This document shows positions 40,931 to 52,280 of a stretch of DNA of 64,000 bases, in pieces. Every line of letters starts with the position of its first letter. Position 1 is the first letter of the stretch. Below the pieces are notes generated by a model. The model was not told the DNA's origin. It saw only the letters and a program-made list of their open reading frames with translations, and searched no databases. The stretch covers positions 157,355 to 221,354 of the forward strand of contig SZWC01002443.1 of NCBI GenBank assembly GCA_023375785.1, given 5' to 3'. The DNA comes from Penium margaritaceum. Taxonomy: Eukaryota > Streptophyta > Zygnematophyceae > Desmidiales > Peniaceae. A program made the translations under genes and the position numbers.

Positions 40931-42099
40931 CGAGTTATCACCTATCTGCTCCTCATCTCAGGTATCAACCTGTGAAGGGGGGTGTTGAGGTCTGGGTACC
41001 AAATAGGGGGTAGACTGCTGGGCTGATGGTACAGCTCTAGCGATCCTCTTGGCGTTTTCTGTGAAGCTCGTGAACGCTCCCAGAGTAGGTTGCTAATCTC
41101 CTGTAGTGTAATGTTTTGATGTTGTTGCTAACATCACATCTTGTCATACCAATTCTGAAGTGTCAACTGGCCTGAGGTGAACGGACTAGAAAACAGGGCC
41201 GACACAATAGCACCTGCCGTCCGCTCCTAGAATTTCAGCTAGGAGAAGATATCACCCTCAGGATCACGGTTCCACACTGAGCAGTTCCTAGACAATCACT
41301 TGCTAGCAACTGTGTCCACTTAACACTTGGTCACTTTCGCGCGAGGTGCTAGTCAAAGACTAACTCCTGGGGCTTAGACCAACCAGTGTCTTCTTTATAC
41401 TGTTCCTTAGTTGGACAACTCTGTGAGGAGCATCTAAGGCCAGATTGTGTAATTAGAATGAGGAATGAGCCTGGTACATATAGTCCTAGGCCTGGCTTCT
41501 AAGGTGTGTGGGTAGTGGCACTTTTTTGGGTGGTCACTCCACACCACCTCACCAGTCCGCCAAATGGCGCATCCACTGACCGCCAAGTGGCGCACTCTCC
41601 TCATGCATGGAGAAATGTCTAAGAAACTTCCCCTGTGCTAGAAAGGTAAAAAACCTTCTGCGCACATCAAGACTCGATCGTAGGACCTCTTGTTCCTAAG
41701 TCCAAGATACTATCCGTTGCGCTACACTTCTGGTGTCTTGCTTGGACTTGCACCACAAACAAGGTTTGGGGGACTTACTCCAAGGGAGCAGTGCATGCCC
41801 AACCTGTCCGTCAAGCCATAGCAGTGGCCATGGGGCATAGAAGAACAACATGAAGGTCATCGTTTTCCAAAGCTTGTGACTGTGGACTCATGCTAAGAGG
41901 TTTTTCGACTCCTTGCCTTTGTCCAGCGCCATGGGCACCACTGAGTTTGGGTTGTGATGTCAAATTGGTCCAGATAAGGAACCACCAGTGTTTGTTGAGA
42001 ATTTAAAATGCTGGAAAAATCAACATTCCAACCCAAAAATTGACTAAGCCAACGCTGAAGTCAGCAAGGGATTGCAAACATCTGTAATGCCAATGCTGA
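40931..42099. other. Copia F 5' internal region, no protein recognised
   Basis: Probably decayed gag and leader of Copia F. No domain seen on either strand. It contains the tRNA-related stretch at 41661-41735. Confidence 0.4.
41661..41735 (-). repeat. tRNA-related sequence (decayed tRNA or SINE head)
   Basis: On the minus strand, GTAGCGCAACGGATAG resembles a tRNA D-arm/A box. TCTTG...CAAGA could pair as an anticodon stem, but its 10-base loop is too long. GATCGAGTC resembles a B box at normal distance. The acceptor ends do not pair. A degenerate tRNA or a tRNA-derived SINE fits, and chance is possible. Confidence 0.35.
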
Positions 42100-42757
42100 T
42101 GTCCGTGGCTGTCAGGTCCACTTTCTCCCCCCTTTTTTGTCTCTTGGAAGTTCCACGTGAGGTAAGAGCAGGGAGTGACCTCATCACCTGCTCTCTTAGT
42201 AGCCACCGCGGCTGGTGCTATTGCTGCTGCTGTTACTACTGCTGTGCAACAATGTAGCTGCGTAGCAAACACAACAAGGAGGCAATCATGTTCCACGTGG
42301 TAGCCTGCGACACAACTGCGTAGCTGCTGCTGCTTTGCTACAAAAATTTTATTGATGCATTGCGTAGCTACCATTGCTACATTGCGCATCCATGAAACTG
42401 TACAGTCACACAGCTGCATAACAATTATTGCTGTTTCTACTATACGGTTGCCGCTGGTGCTGCCACTACAACTTGCTGGTGCTTTTGGCACTGCTACTAT
42501 GCTGCCACTGCTGCTATTACTGTTGCTCCCCACAATTGCTGCTACCATCTTCTACCACTGGCTGCTGTTGCTACCCGTTGCTAGTGCCGCTTGCCATTGC
42601 CGTTGGGGTTCCACTACTGTTGCTACTTGCTGTTGCTGTCGGCTGCTGCCGGTGCTTCTAAAAAGAAGCTGGCGCTGCGGCTATACTATTATTGCTCCAC
42701 ATGGATATTGTTTCTATCACTCTGCTGCTACTACTGCTCTGGCAGTGGTGGCAACTC
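42100..42757 (-). mobile_element. Leader of Copia F, CAG-rich
   Basis: On the minus strand, degenerate CAG/TAG triplets and an A-rich GACAAAAAAGGGGGGAG stretch correspond to the leaders of Copia C and D. Frames on the + strand rich in Leu and Cys are by-products of CTG/TGC triplets. Confidence 0.65.
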
Positions 42758-42920
42758 ACTCTGATACTGTATGTGCCGCCATCCACTTGAGGCAGTCATG
42801 TTGTAATTGTGCCATGTGGACTCCCAGCTGGGTCTGCATTAGGAATCTGCACTAGCATGGACACGAGTGAGTGGTTTCAGAAAGTTGTATAAATGAATGG
42901 GGATGGCACACATCACAAAA
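42758..42920 (-). other. Primer site and remnant 5' LTR of Copia F
   Basis: Minus strand CAGTATCAGAGT (42758-42769) retains 9 of 12 bases of the tRNA-Met complement. Right of it, about 150 bp of LTR survive, including ATGGACACGAGTGAGTGG (42862), a mutated form of the GGCCGAGTGGTCA block. Most of the LTR middle is deleted. Confidence 0.55.
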
Positions 42921-42924
42921 ATTG

Positions 42925-43189
42925 GTTGTTACTGTAGAACCCTTCTGGAAAAAAAAAATTTGAGATCAGGATAGATGGCCAAATTCCCTTGGGCGAACCT
43001 TTAAATATTCCAAATGTCAACATGCGGTGGGCCGTGAATGTCAGGACAGATTCTCCAGGCATAGGGTTTCAAAATTTGTGTATGTCTAAAGTGTAACACT
43101 TCCTCCCTTTCATCTATGACATCCTGGCACATTGCAAGATGGAGGTAAATGTTAAAATATCCATCAATCTGTTGAACGACATCATGTAG
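42925..43189 (-). mobile_element. Gypsy 2: 3' LTR end, polypurine tract and chromodomain tail
   Basis: The + strand order TGTAACA (LTR end at 43098), then CTTCCTCCCTTTCAT (polypurine tract on the minus strand), then about 80 bp repeats Gypsy 1 at 12714-12800. The last part aligns with the Gypsy 1 chromodomain end (ATCAATCTGTTGAACGACATC vs GATCAAGTGATCAACGTCTC). Gypsy 2 continues at 53433 after Copia G. Confidence 0.65.
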
Positions 43190-43833
43190 CGTTGTGATGT
43201 GACCTGCCCACATCCACTTATACAGCATACTGTGATCACTCATTTGTATCCATGCTTGTGTAGATCCATAATGTGAAACCGGATGGCGTTGGAGCATCGT
43301 CATCTGGTGGTCCTTCCACTAGCAGCTTCAGGACGGCTGTCACTGTGTCCTAGATGCTTGATAGGACCATTTTCAGTGATTCCGTAACCTTTAGAATTTT
43401 CTTGGTGGACTGGACTTCAGCCTGATTTGCAGTTTTTGCCTTTGTGTGTCCTTGGTTAATGTAATACCCATGCATGTGTGCAGTTGTTGCGTCTGGATCA
43501 AGACTTTGTAAACATAGGTAAAAACACCTATATGTTTAGATGCGTGTGCATGGAGTTATGGCCAGAATAGTGGTTTCGGGCCAAGTTTGAGGACAAAATG
43601 ACACTGAAGTGTGTCACTCGCTGTGAGCTGCAGAAAGCATTTGTGATGTGAGCTTTTCAGTTGTCACTTCTCTCTTCACATTGAAGCTATTCAAGCTTGT
43701 GAGACTCAAAATATCTCCCCCGGCCAAATCCTTGCTGTTCTCATATATGCTATGTATGCTAGTGCGTCAGCTGATTGGACTGTGTTGCCACGTCAACGAC
43801 CGCAAAGCTTGGAAGCCTCTAGGCATATTCCCA
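43190..43833 (+). repeat. 5' LTR of Copia G
   Basis: Aligns with 52817-53427 (shared CTTTTCAGTTGTCA, CACATTGAAGCTATT, CAAATCCTT, CTTGGAAG). Contains TGTGATCACTC...TCCATGCTTG, the sense form of the Copia-II start block, and GAGTTATGGCCAGAATAGTGG at about 43553. Ends ATTCCCA. The start is less sure. Confidence 0.68.
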
Positions 43834-43845
43834 TGATATCAAAGC
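43834..43845 (+). other. Primer-binding site of Copia G
   Basis: TGATATCAAAGC directly after the LTR, 10 of 12 bases matching the tRNA-Met complement. Both differences are G to A. Confidence 0.68.
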
Positions 43846-44640
43846 AGAGAGACACTTCTGGCTAAGCTGTGCAGGACCGGCAATAGCAGTGAGATTTATC
43901 GTTGCAGCCATGGTCCCAAGAGGCCACACCATGTCCAAGTGACCCGCCCTAACAGACAGCAACAACAGAGATTTTGCTGACATCATCAGTATCAGCATAA
44001 TCACCCCACCACCACAAGTGGATGGTGGCACCAGAATTAGCAACATGACTCACTGTGATTACCACAATCACAGCATCCACATGAGAACAGGACTGCTACA
44101 GATTTGTGGTAGAACCTCTCACCACTATAATACAATAGCACAGTTACGGTAGCAACAGAAGAGTGGAGCATCAGCAACAGTAATAGCGGGGTGGCAGCAT
44201 GGCAGCAGCCACGTGGCAGTGGCAGCAATGTGGCAGCACAGCAGTAGTAGAAGCGGTAGCAGTAGGAGTAGCAGCAGTGCCAGCAGCAGCAGCACCAGCA
44301 GTTGCGGTAGCAGGGGAGTGATAGTAGAGCGACAGCAGAAGGAACACGACGGTGGAGTAGTGAGTAAGAACAGCAAGCAGCAGCAATTGTAGCAGCATGG
44401 CACCAGCAACAACACTAGGAGTTACACTAGTGCAATAGTAGCGTTAATGCTACAGGAGGAGGAGAAACAACAGAATGTGTGCAGCTGTGAGACTGCTTTA
44501 GCTGTACTGAGCTGATGCGCACGGTAGCCACTTGAGACACGGCTGCCATTGCAGCTGCATAGCTGTGTAGCGGTGCTACTATGTAGCAGTAGGTGCTTTA
44601 GCAGTAGAAAGCAACTACAATAGCTGCTGCTAGAGGGGGT
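43846..44640 (+). mobile_element. Leader of Copia G, CAG/TAG-rich
   Basis: Begins AGAGAGACACTTCTGGC..AGC, like the Copia C leader, then a degenerate CAG/TAG/CAA triplet tract (about 44140-44420). Ends near a hairpin GGGGGTGAC/GTCAACCCCC at 44636-44661. Confidence 0.65.
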
Positions 44641-45224
44641 GACAAGGTCAACCCCCCTATGAAATCACTACCAAAATCAACTGTTTGTTTGTGGACATCA
44701 GTGTACCCCTGTTAACGTCATTAGAGGAACTGCTGATGTCATCATTGTCTTCATCAAAATGATGTTCAGTGCAAAACAAATTCTGTACTGGACATAATTT
44801 TTTGTGAGCATCTCTAGTCCTAAAGAAACGTTAAGATATCTTTGTCTTTTACCATTTTAGTAACCTAGCGCATACTGATCGGTGCGTATGGCACAAGGCA
44901 ATGAAAAGGGAAGGAGTCCACAAACCCCTCAGCATCCTTAATGTCTGGGATGTTGAACCCACAATTACAGAGGTATGGTTAATCGGGGTCTTTTTGTACA
45001 CTGTTAGATTGGTGTATAGATACCTACGTTAGAAGGTAGTTTCCTAGAAGGTTATGAGGGTTCTAACAATTTTTTGGCATATAAGACCATTTTAGGTCTG
45101 CTAAGCATTTCTAAACACACCTACTCCGCGTACATCTGTTTACATAACAACTACATCTACAACCCTGTCCATTTCGCACATACTGGCAAATTTATGTTTC
45201 CAATATCTTCTCGATCGGATGTAT
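44641..45224. other. Unassigned segment left of the satellite
   Basis: No gene, LTR or triplet repeat recognised. It may belong to the same insertion as the satellite, because neither resembles the other Copia-II elements. Confidence 0.4.
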
Positions 45225-47300
45225 CCCCCCCCTCCCCGGATTGCATATGACGAGTGTATGAGGGAGTTTATGTGGTGGAAGTCGCGAGACGTACACTAGT
45301 GTACGTCTTGTGACTTCCGGGAAACTCACTCACAAGAGTTCATTAGTGTATTTTATTCGTACCACCCCACATACACCGCCTCATACACTCGCCTCATACA
45401 CTTTCTCGTATTGGGGGGGGGGNNNNNNNNNNNNNNNNNNNNNNNNNNNNNNNNNNNNNNNNNNNNNNNNNNNNNNNNNNNNNNNNNNNNNNNNNNNNNN
45501 NNNNNNNNNNNNNNNNNNNNNNNNNNNNNNNNNNNNNNNNNNNNNNNNNNNNNNNNNNNNNNNNNNNNNNNNNNNNNNNNNNNNNNNNNNNNNNNNNNNN
45601 NNNNNNNNNNNNNNNNNNNNNNNNNNNNNNNNNNNNNNNNNNNNNNNNNNNNNNNNNNNNNNNNNNNNNNNNNNNNNNNNNNNNNNNNNNNNNNNNNNNN
45701 NNNNNNNNNNNNNNNNNNNNNNNNNNNNNNNNNNNNNNNNNNNNNNNNNNNNNNNNNNNNNNNNNNNNNNNNNNNNNNNNNNNNNNNNNNNNNNNNNNNN
45801 NNNNNNNNNNNNNNNNNNNNNNNNNNNNNNNNNNNNNNNNNNNNNNNNNNNNNNNNNNNNNNNNNNNNNNNNNNNNNNNNNNNNNNNNNNNNNNNNNNNN
45901 NNNNNNNNNNNNNNNNNNNNNNNNNNNNNNNNNNNNNNNNNNNNNNNNNNNNNNNNNNNNNNNNNNNNNNNNNNNNNNNNNNNNNNNNNNNNNNNNNNNN
46001 NNNNNNNNNNNNNNNNNNNNNNNNNNNNNNNNNNNNNNNNNNNNNNNNNNNNNNNNNNNNNNNNNNNNNNNNNNNNNNNNNNNNNNNNNNNNNNNNNNNN
46101 NNNNNNNNNNNNNNNNNNNNNNNNNNNNNNNNNNNNNNNNNNNNNNNNNNNNNNNNNNNNNNNNNNNNNNNNNNNNNNNNNNNNNNNNNNNNNNNNNNNN
46201 NNNNNNNNNNNNNNNNNNNNNNNNNNNNNNNNNNNNNNNNNNNCCCCGGATTGTATATGGTGAGTGTATGAGTGAGTGTATGTGGTGGAAGTCACGAGAC
46301 GTACACTAGTGTACGTCTCGCGACTTCCAGGAAACTCTCTCACAAGAGTTCATTAGTGTATTTTTTTCGTACCCTCCCACATACAACACCTCATACACTC
46401 GCCTCATCTACTTTCCCGTATTGGTGGGAGGGAGACTGATCCGTCGACATCGCTCGGTCCATCCCCCCCCTCCCCCGGATTGTATATGGTGAGTGTATGA
46501 GTGAGTGTATGTGGTGGAAGTCGCGAGACGTACACTAGTGTACGTCTCACGACTTCCGGGAAACTCTCTCACAAGAGTTCATTAGTGTATTTCTTTCGTA
46601 TCCCCCCACATACACCGCCTCATAGACTTGCCTCATCTACTTTCCCGTATTGGGGGGGGGGGGAGACTGATCCGTCGACATCGCTCGGTCCATCCCCCCC
46701 CCCCATCCCCGATTGTATATGGTGAGTGTATGAGTGAGTATATGTGGTGGAAGTCCCGAGACATATACTAATGTACGTCTCGCGACTTCCGGGAAACTCT
46801 CTCACAAGAGTTCATTAGTGTATTTTTTTCATAACCCCCCCCTACATACACCGCCTCATACACTCGCCTCATACACTTTCCCGTATTGGGGGGGGAGGGG
46901 GAGAGAGACTGATCCGTCGACATCGCTCAGTCCATCCCCCCCCTCTCCCCGGATTGTATATGGTGAGTGTATGTGTGAGTGTATGTGATGGAAGTCGCGA
47001 GACGTGCACTAGTGTACGTCTCGCGACTTCCGGGAAACTCTCTCACAAGAGTTCATTAGTGTATTTTTTCGTACCCCCCCAAATACACTGCCTCATACAC
47101 TCACCTCATACACTTTCCCGTACTGAGGGGGGGGGGGACTGATCCATCGACATCACTTGGTCCATCCCCCCCCCCCCCCCCCCCCCCCCCGGATTGTATA
47201 TGGTGAGTGTATGTGGTGGAAGTCACGAAACGTACACTAGTGTACGTCTCGCGACTTCCGGGAAACTCTCTCACGAGAGTACACTAGTGTATTTTCGTTA
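45225..47300. repeat. Tandem satellite with 42-bp palindrome in each monomer
   Basis: Monomers of about 228-241 bp. Palindromes start at 45277, 46287, 46516, 46749, 46990 and 47218. The consensus palindrome is perfect over 42 bp (GGAAGTCGCGAGACGTACAC, then its complement in reverse). Individual copies have one to several mismatches, several in CpG. Around it lie 24-bp arms (GAGTGTATGAG...TGTATGTGG and their inverse, 21 of 24 matching) and a smaller hairpin AACTCT/AGAGTT. A second palindromic part has a G run of about 8-12, a GTCGAC core and a C run of 7-25. There is no coding capacity. The array ends sharply at about 47300. Confidence 0.93.
45423..46243. other. Assembly gap (821 N) inside the satellite
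   Basis: Flanked by a G run on the left and by the C-run/GGATTGTATATGG part of a monomer on the right, so it hides further monomers. Flanking palindromes are 1010 bp apart, a little over four monomer lengths if the gap size is right. Confidence 0.97.
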
Positions 47301-49429
47301 TAGGACATCGATCGAAGAAAGCCCTCGCGGCCCAGACAACTCGATTCATGGTGCGCAAAGACAACTGGACAGTGATAGGTAAGTAAAGGTTGAACAAAAA
47401 TGACAAGGTAAGAAATTAGGTACATATTAGGTCACTTAATCTTCCACCATCTGTTTTTTTTACATTAAACGAAATATCTGAAACATAGTTGTTTCTAGGA
47501 AATAGACAACTGTTGAAGGGAAACTTCTATGAATGTTCCTAGGATGTCCACACAGCATGTACACTGTAAAATGAGTGTACAATTCACAGGTGATTGGTCA
47601 TAAATGCAATGACAGGCGATCGATGATCTCCATTGTGCGTAGGAGGAGATCCATTGGCACCAAGACGCGATGCACCAAGAGCAATAGAAATAGACCAATT
47701 CACTTCAATAGCTGGGTAATGAAAAGGGGTTTCTCAACAGACGCCAAGTATAGCCACTGTAGGTACACCATTGGCCTGGCAGACCACTTCTCCCTTCTCC
47801 TAATCTTTGCTCAATGAAGCTGAGAATGTAGAAGATACAGTTGCAGATCTGCACGTGAGTGAGATTTGCATGCTTGAGGATCGGCTTTGTCAGTTGCGCC
47901 TAGGATCATGGCCTCTCATACTATGTTGTCAGGACCCCTGAAAGAAGCCAATAGGATTCTCCGTTGGAGGTTTCCTCCTTAATGGTACACTTTCCATGCC
48001 ACGTCTACTTCCACCAGAGCTTGAGGTTGCCTCCCCACGCAGCGACAGGCAAAGGCATTTGAATCTCTCCCATCTCGCCATGTGAGTGATGCAGGCTTCG
48101 ACTGCGTCAAGGTCCTAATCTATGTGTGGAAAGATGCAGCAGGCGTCTGGGCCTACTACCACTGCTGGTACCAGATCGCCGATGATCGCCATGTCCACAC
48201 TGCGGCAAGAGCAGTGCGGGGCCTTCTTCATTGTACCGTAGGAGACAGTTGTCAATGTCTGCCCCAATTTGGACGTAGTTGAGATTAGGATAAAAGTATT
48301 TTCTCACCGAGGTTACGAGTTAGTCGTGACCCTATTTGCTGCGAAGACCCATGTGACGACGACAGGCTGTCTTTGTAATTCCACTCCCTCAATTACTAAT
48401 TGTCAAAGCCTGCAACTGACTACTGGAGGTGTGTAATTCATACTAAACCCTCCTCGGTTGGTGGAGGGATGCAGCTGTGGACACTCAACACCATCACTGT
48501 CGTGGTGCATCTGGAACACTTTGGTTGCTTCAACAGCTTTGACTGTGTACTAATCTCCTTGATGTCAGATGTGAACCGAGGGGCACTGGGTGTGGTGATC
48601 ACATTCCAAGCTCTTGGGATAAACCTCCCATTGTTGACCCCTTGGTGTGTAGGCCAACCTTTTAGATGCCACAGAATCCCCTCCTAGTAGCAAGAACGCT
48701 ACTTGTGACTGAGGTTCATTTTGTGCGAATGTCCTCACGACGTTTGTACCAAGGTACATTGCAAAAGATTGGTAGGATCGAATGGATGTGTGAGGCAATA
48801 ATTGGAGTTAAAAGAGACCTGGGAAAGAAATCAATCCTTAGACTTGATAGATCAGTACAAGGCAATGTACCAAGTCTTGAATCAGATTGGAATGCCTCGA
48901 ACAAATCCTAGGCTTCCTTATACACCAGTTTTGATGAGCCAGCCGAGAGCCCCTCCATGCTTCAAAGCCTTCTTCTACCAAGGGGTAATAGTAGGACTAA
49001 TGCATGCATCATTTATTAAGCCTTACAAGCTTTCCATTGTGCCAAAGAATACCATAATGAGTGGAGAAAAGACTGAGTTATGGCTATTTGCGTGATCTAC
49101 GCGTAGCTGTCACTTGCAGCACCACTACCAAGACTCATTGCCACCTGAAGCACCCTTGCTTGTGAATGCACCTCTAGATGCCATCCTAAAGCATCCATGT
49201 CCTACAATGAACCTCGTCTCATTGTCTTAGCATCCATCCAGGGATGCTCTGGCTTGAGTGATGGAGAAAGCTATTCTTTCGTGCTCGGGGTCGAAGCGGT
49301 ACGTGTCTTATTTTTTGGAGGTGCGTCTCCCACATTTTCACGACCACATATTTGTTGGCCCTATACCAAATGACTGTGTTCTTGGATCGAATCCGCACGG
49401 TATTTCATGTAGAATAGAACGGGTATACC
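47301..49429. other. Segment between satellite and Copia G pol, no gene recognised
   Basis: The gag of Copia G should lie here but no knuckle or Gag motif is seen. A short open stretch 47304-47378 lies between TTTTCGTTATAG and GTAAGT, good splice-like borders, but has no recognisable product. Frames of up to 97 codons (48082-49095) show no domain. Confidence 0.4.
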
Positions 49430-52280
49430 AAAACATGCATTTGAGGGGAGTATGATGAAGTAATTACCGCCTCAACCGGCGGCTCCAGTAACATCAGAGT
49501 CCCTTCACCCTCTCCTTTGGGCTCAACGCTACATGCACCAGGATAGTCCAATTTGTGCGACAATGAATGCATCTCCTCTAAAACATCCAACCTGTTGATA
49601 TTAAGAGTTACCTCTAACACTCCCTCATCCTCTCCCTCTACCTCGCCTGTCCAAACTCAGGGCATTATGATGGCCACAAGGGGGAAAAAAGGGGAAGAAC
49701 ATGGGCCAAAAGAGGGAGAAGCAGATGGCATCAGCCAGCAGTAGAAGTGAATATTCTTCTATCTGCTTGAATCATTCAGGTGATCATTTCTACACAGAGT
49801 GCTAGCAGCTCCTTTTTTGGAGCAGGAAAACGTGCGGCCTCCAGGCGGTTCATGCGTAACAAACGTCCTCCACCACTCCACAAGTGGACCATGCAGCAAT
49901 TACAACAGCCGAGACACCCACTTCCTTGGGAATAATGATAGGCAAGGATCCTCAGGACCATGCCCTTATGAATATTTATCAGATTCTGGTGCTTTACATT
50001 CAAGGAAGTGCGAGTGTGTTGTCATAACTGAGTGATACACAGTTAGTGTGTCCCGTTGTACTTGTTTCTCGTGATCACGCTTATAAGGCAACTTCATTGG
50101 AGTATCATGAGGCTGATCTGACATCATTGCTTGGCTGGTTGAGTATCTAATGTGTGCTATAAATTGTATTTTGGGGCCCTCCACTGAGCGACCAACAGAC
50201 CTAGAGTGCTATGTGGCTCGTGTACTATGTGACTCGTTGTGAGGCAAATGGCACCTAGACCATTGACTCTGGTGCCTTCCATCACATGACCTGCTGTTGT
50301 GGTGACTTCATTGTCCTTGGTCCCATGTGGTCTCTTCATTCAGTGCATGGGATGTGGTCAGTCCATGCCTGTCCACTGTGTCGGAGTTTTGCATTTTGAT
50401 GGTCCATGTGGCCCCTTGTACATTTTTTATGTGCTATTTTCTCCTGTTGTTAAGCTCGCCCTGCTCTTAGTTTGTGCATGCACCGGGATGGGTCTTACTC
50501 TTGAGCAATCTATTGCCTCTATCATGGCAACACTGGTGCTGTAGTACTCCCTGCCACCATTGTGGATGACCTGTATTGTGTTGCCCACTGTGCTACCTCT
50601 TTCTCCTCCCCTGTGTTTATCACTGGTGTTCTCTCCCCTGAGTACCAGTATTTGATTCATCGTTGCCTTTGCCATGTAAGCGCGGACGCTGTGTCAAAGC
50701 TCATCTTGACACAACTAGCCCTTGATCTTGATGCGGCTTCATTTGAGAAGCTTCTGCATTTTCTACGCTTAGGATAAGATGCATCGCTGCACTTACCATG
50801 AATCTGCCTTCCGGGCACTGTGTTTTCTTGAGGTGGTCCACTCGGAACTTCTTGGTCCTCTTCTACTCGAGTCCCTCTCGGATTGGGGTGGATATGTCCT
50901 TATACTAATTAACGAATTCACTCGGATGCAGTGAGTCTACAGCCTTTCCACAAGAGCTATGCCATCATGACTGTGTACCTGTGGCTTGCACTAGCCATTG
51001 TCCGGTTGGATCCTGGTGGTAAGTTCTTGTTGATTACTTATTTAGAACTAGCTCTCCGTTACCGCTATTCCCTAGCATAACCGTATGTCTAAGAGCTAGA
51101 ACCACACCATGGAGGATGTGGTTTACGCCGTGTGGTCTGAGTGTTGTCTTCAAGAGTCCTTTGCCTTTAGGATTTCCCGCATATGGCATGGGTTCGGAAC
51201 CACACATTCCCCTGTTGGACCATGTCACACTCTACTAGATGTGGTTCAACCATCGTACCGACCATCACCTTGCTTGAATCTGAGGCTCCCCAACCTACAT
51301 TTGGTACATCGAGGACTTGCAAGGGTCAAAGGTATCATATCCACATCACATATGAACTTTTCTCGACATCTCCTTGCGGTTGAAGGCCTGGTGGCTTTGG
51401 GAACCAAGTCTCAAGATGCCCTCTTTCGACCTGTCCAGAATTTTTTCGTAAGCCACCGACCACGTTCCAAATCAATTGGCTTTCCAATGGATGGGTGAGT
51501 CTAGGCCTCTTGATGGGTCCTTCCGGGTCCGGTCTTTGGCTGATGACAAACCAGCCATCATGGATGTGGGTCTAGTGGCCTTGGCAGATTGTATTGAACT
51601 TGTGCATGTGTGAGTCTCCACTGGCACACCTGGTCCTACTCCTGTGTAATTACCCTCAAGCATACCTGATCATGTACCTGGGTCAGTTCCCACTGGCAGA
51701 CATGGTCCTGTGATTTTTTTAGTCCCTTTGTTTTTCCCTCCTGCCTCACCTACATGCAAGCCTATTGCTTCTCCTGTGCCTGTCCATGGTTCCCATGTGA
51801 CTGCATCCTCCCTGACATCGCCTTTGCCATCAACCTCCTTGCACAGTTCTCACAACGCCCTCAGGCATGAACAATTCATGTGTTTGTATGAGTAAGGTAA
51901 ATGGTTTCCACCCTGCACCTCAGGTCAGCTTTCATCAGCTGTGCTTGATGGTGGTTGACTGCTATACGGACAGTGATTGGACTTTGAGCCCTGATGGGTG
52001 CAGTCCAATAGGCTACGTGTTCCTGCTGGGTGGAACGGCTGTGTCATGGTGCATTAGCAAGAAAAGCTCCAGTGCGTGTAGCTCTTTAGAGGGTGAGTAT
52101 GTCGTATTTAGGGCAGGGGTTGTTGAGGCGGTGTGGCTGCATCATCTATTCTATGAGCTGCTTCAGTGTGCACCTTCCACCGTTCTGCGCTGTGACAACC
52201 ACATGATTGCGTTGTCTTCAATAATTTTGGGTTTTCGCGAAAAGTTTGTTGGTCAGTGTAATGTGTATGTTGAAAATTGA
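49430..52280 (+). pseudogene. Copia G pol remnant with RT deleted
   Basis: A Ser/Pro-rich Gag-protease linker (about 49480-49760) leads to the protease site TIDSGAFHHMTC at about 50256-50291, the only intact DSG among the Copia-II copies here. Then protease end VLHFDGPCGPLY; integrase zinc region LIHRCLCHVSADAV near 50660; core VHSELLGPL (Asp changed to Glu) near 50840; connection region to about 51790. Next comes DIAFAINLLAQFSQRPQ (51815), which is the RT end, so the RT body is missing. RNase H follows: DCYTDSDWTLSPDG, GGTAVSW and RCDNHMIAL, ending at 52280. Many stops and frameshifts. Confidence 0.82.

Larger units (their letters stand above)
26723..42920 (-). mobile_element. Copia F, Copia-II element hosting a beta element and Copia B
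   Basis: Minus strand, right to left: remnant 5' LTR (42770-42920), primer site (42758-42769), CAG leader (42100-42757), gag region, protease, RT, RNase H (37195-39951), polypurine tract (36866-36878) and a 3' LTR in two pieces (36822-36865 and 26723-27308). The LTR pieces are separated by a beta element that itself holds Copia B. Each nested level keeps matching 5-bp flanks (ACAGC for beta, CTAGG for Copia B), which supports the reconstruction. Linking the two outer ends into one element is inference from order and orientation. Confidence 0.65.

Noticed and set aside
42352-42855. Cys/Leu-rich + strand proteins
   Set aside because: Composition follows from CTG/TGC triplets of the antisense Copia F leader. 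Similar false frames occur opposite the other leaders.
45310-46343. Reading frames of about 300 codons across the gap
   Set aside because: They consist almost wholly of N and carry no information.
45225-47300. CRISPR-like array
   Set aside because: Monomers are uniform along their whole length, without unique spacers. The host is eukaryotic and the palindrome is longer than any CRISPR repeat.
47304-47378. Small host exon next to the satellite
   Set aside because: Good splice-like borders and two open phases, but no partner exons and no recognisable peptide. Kept only as a remark.
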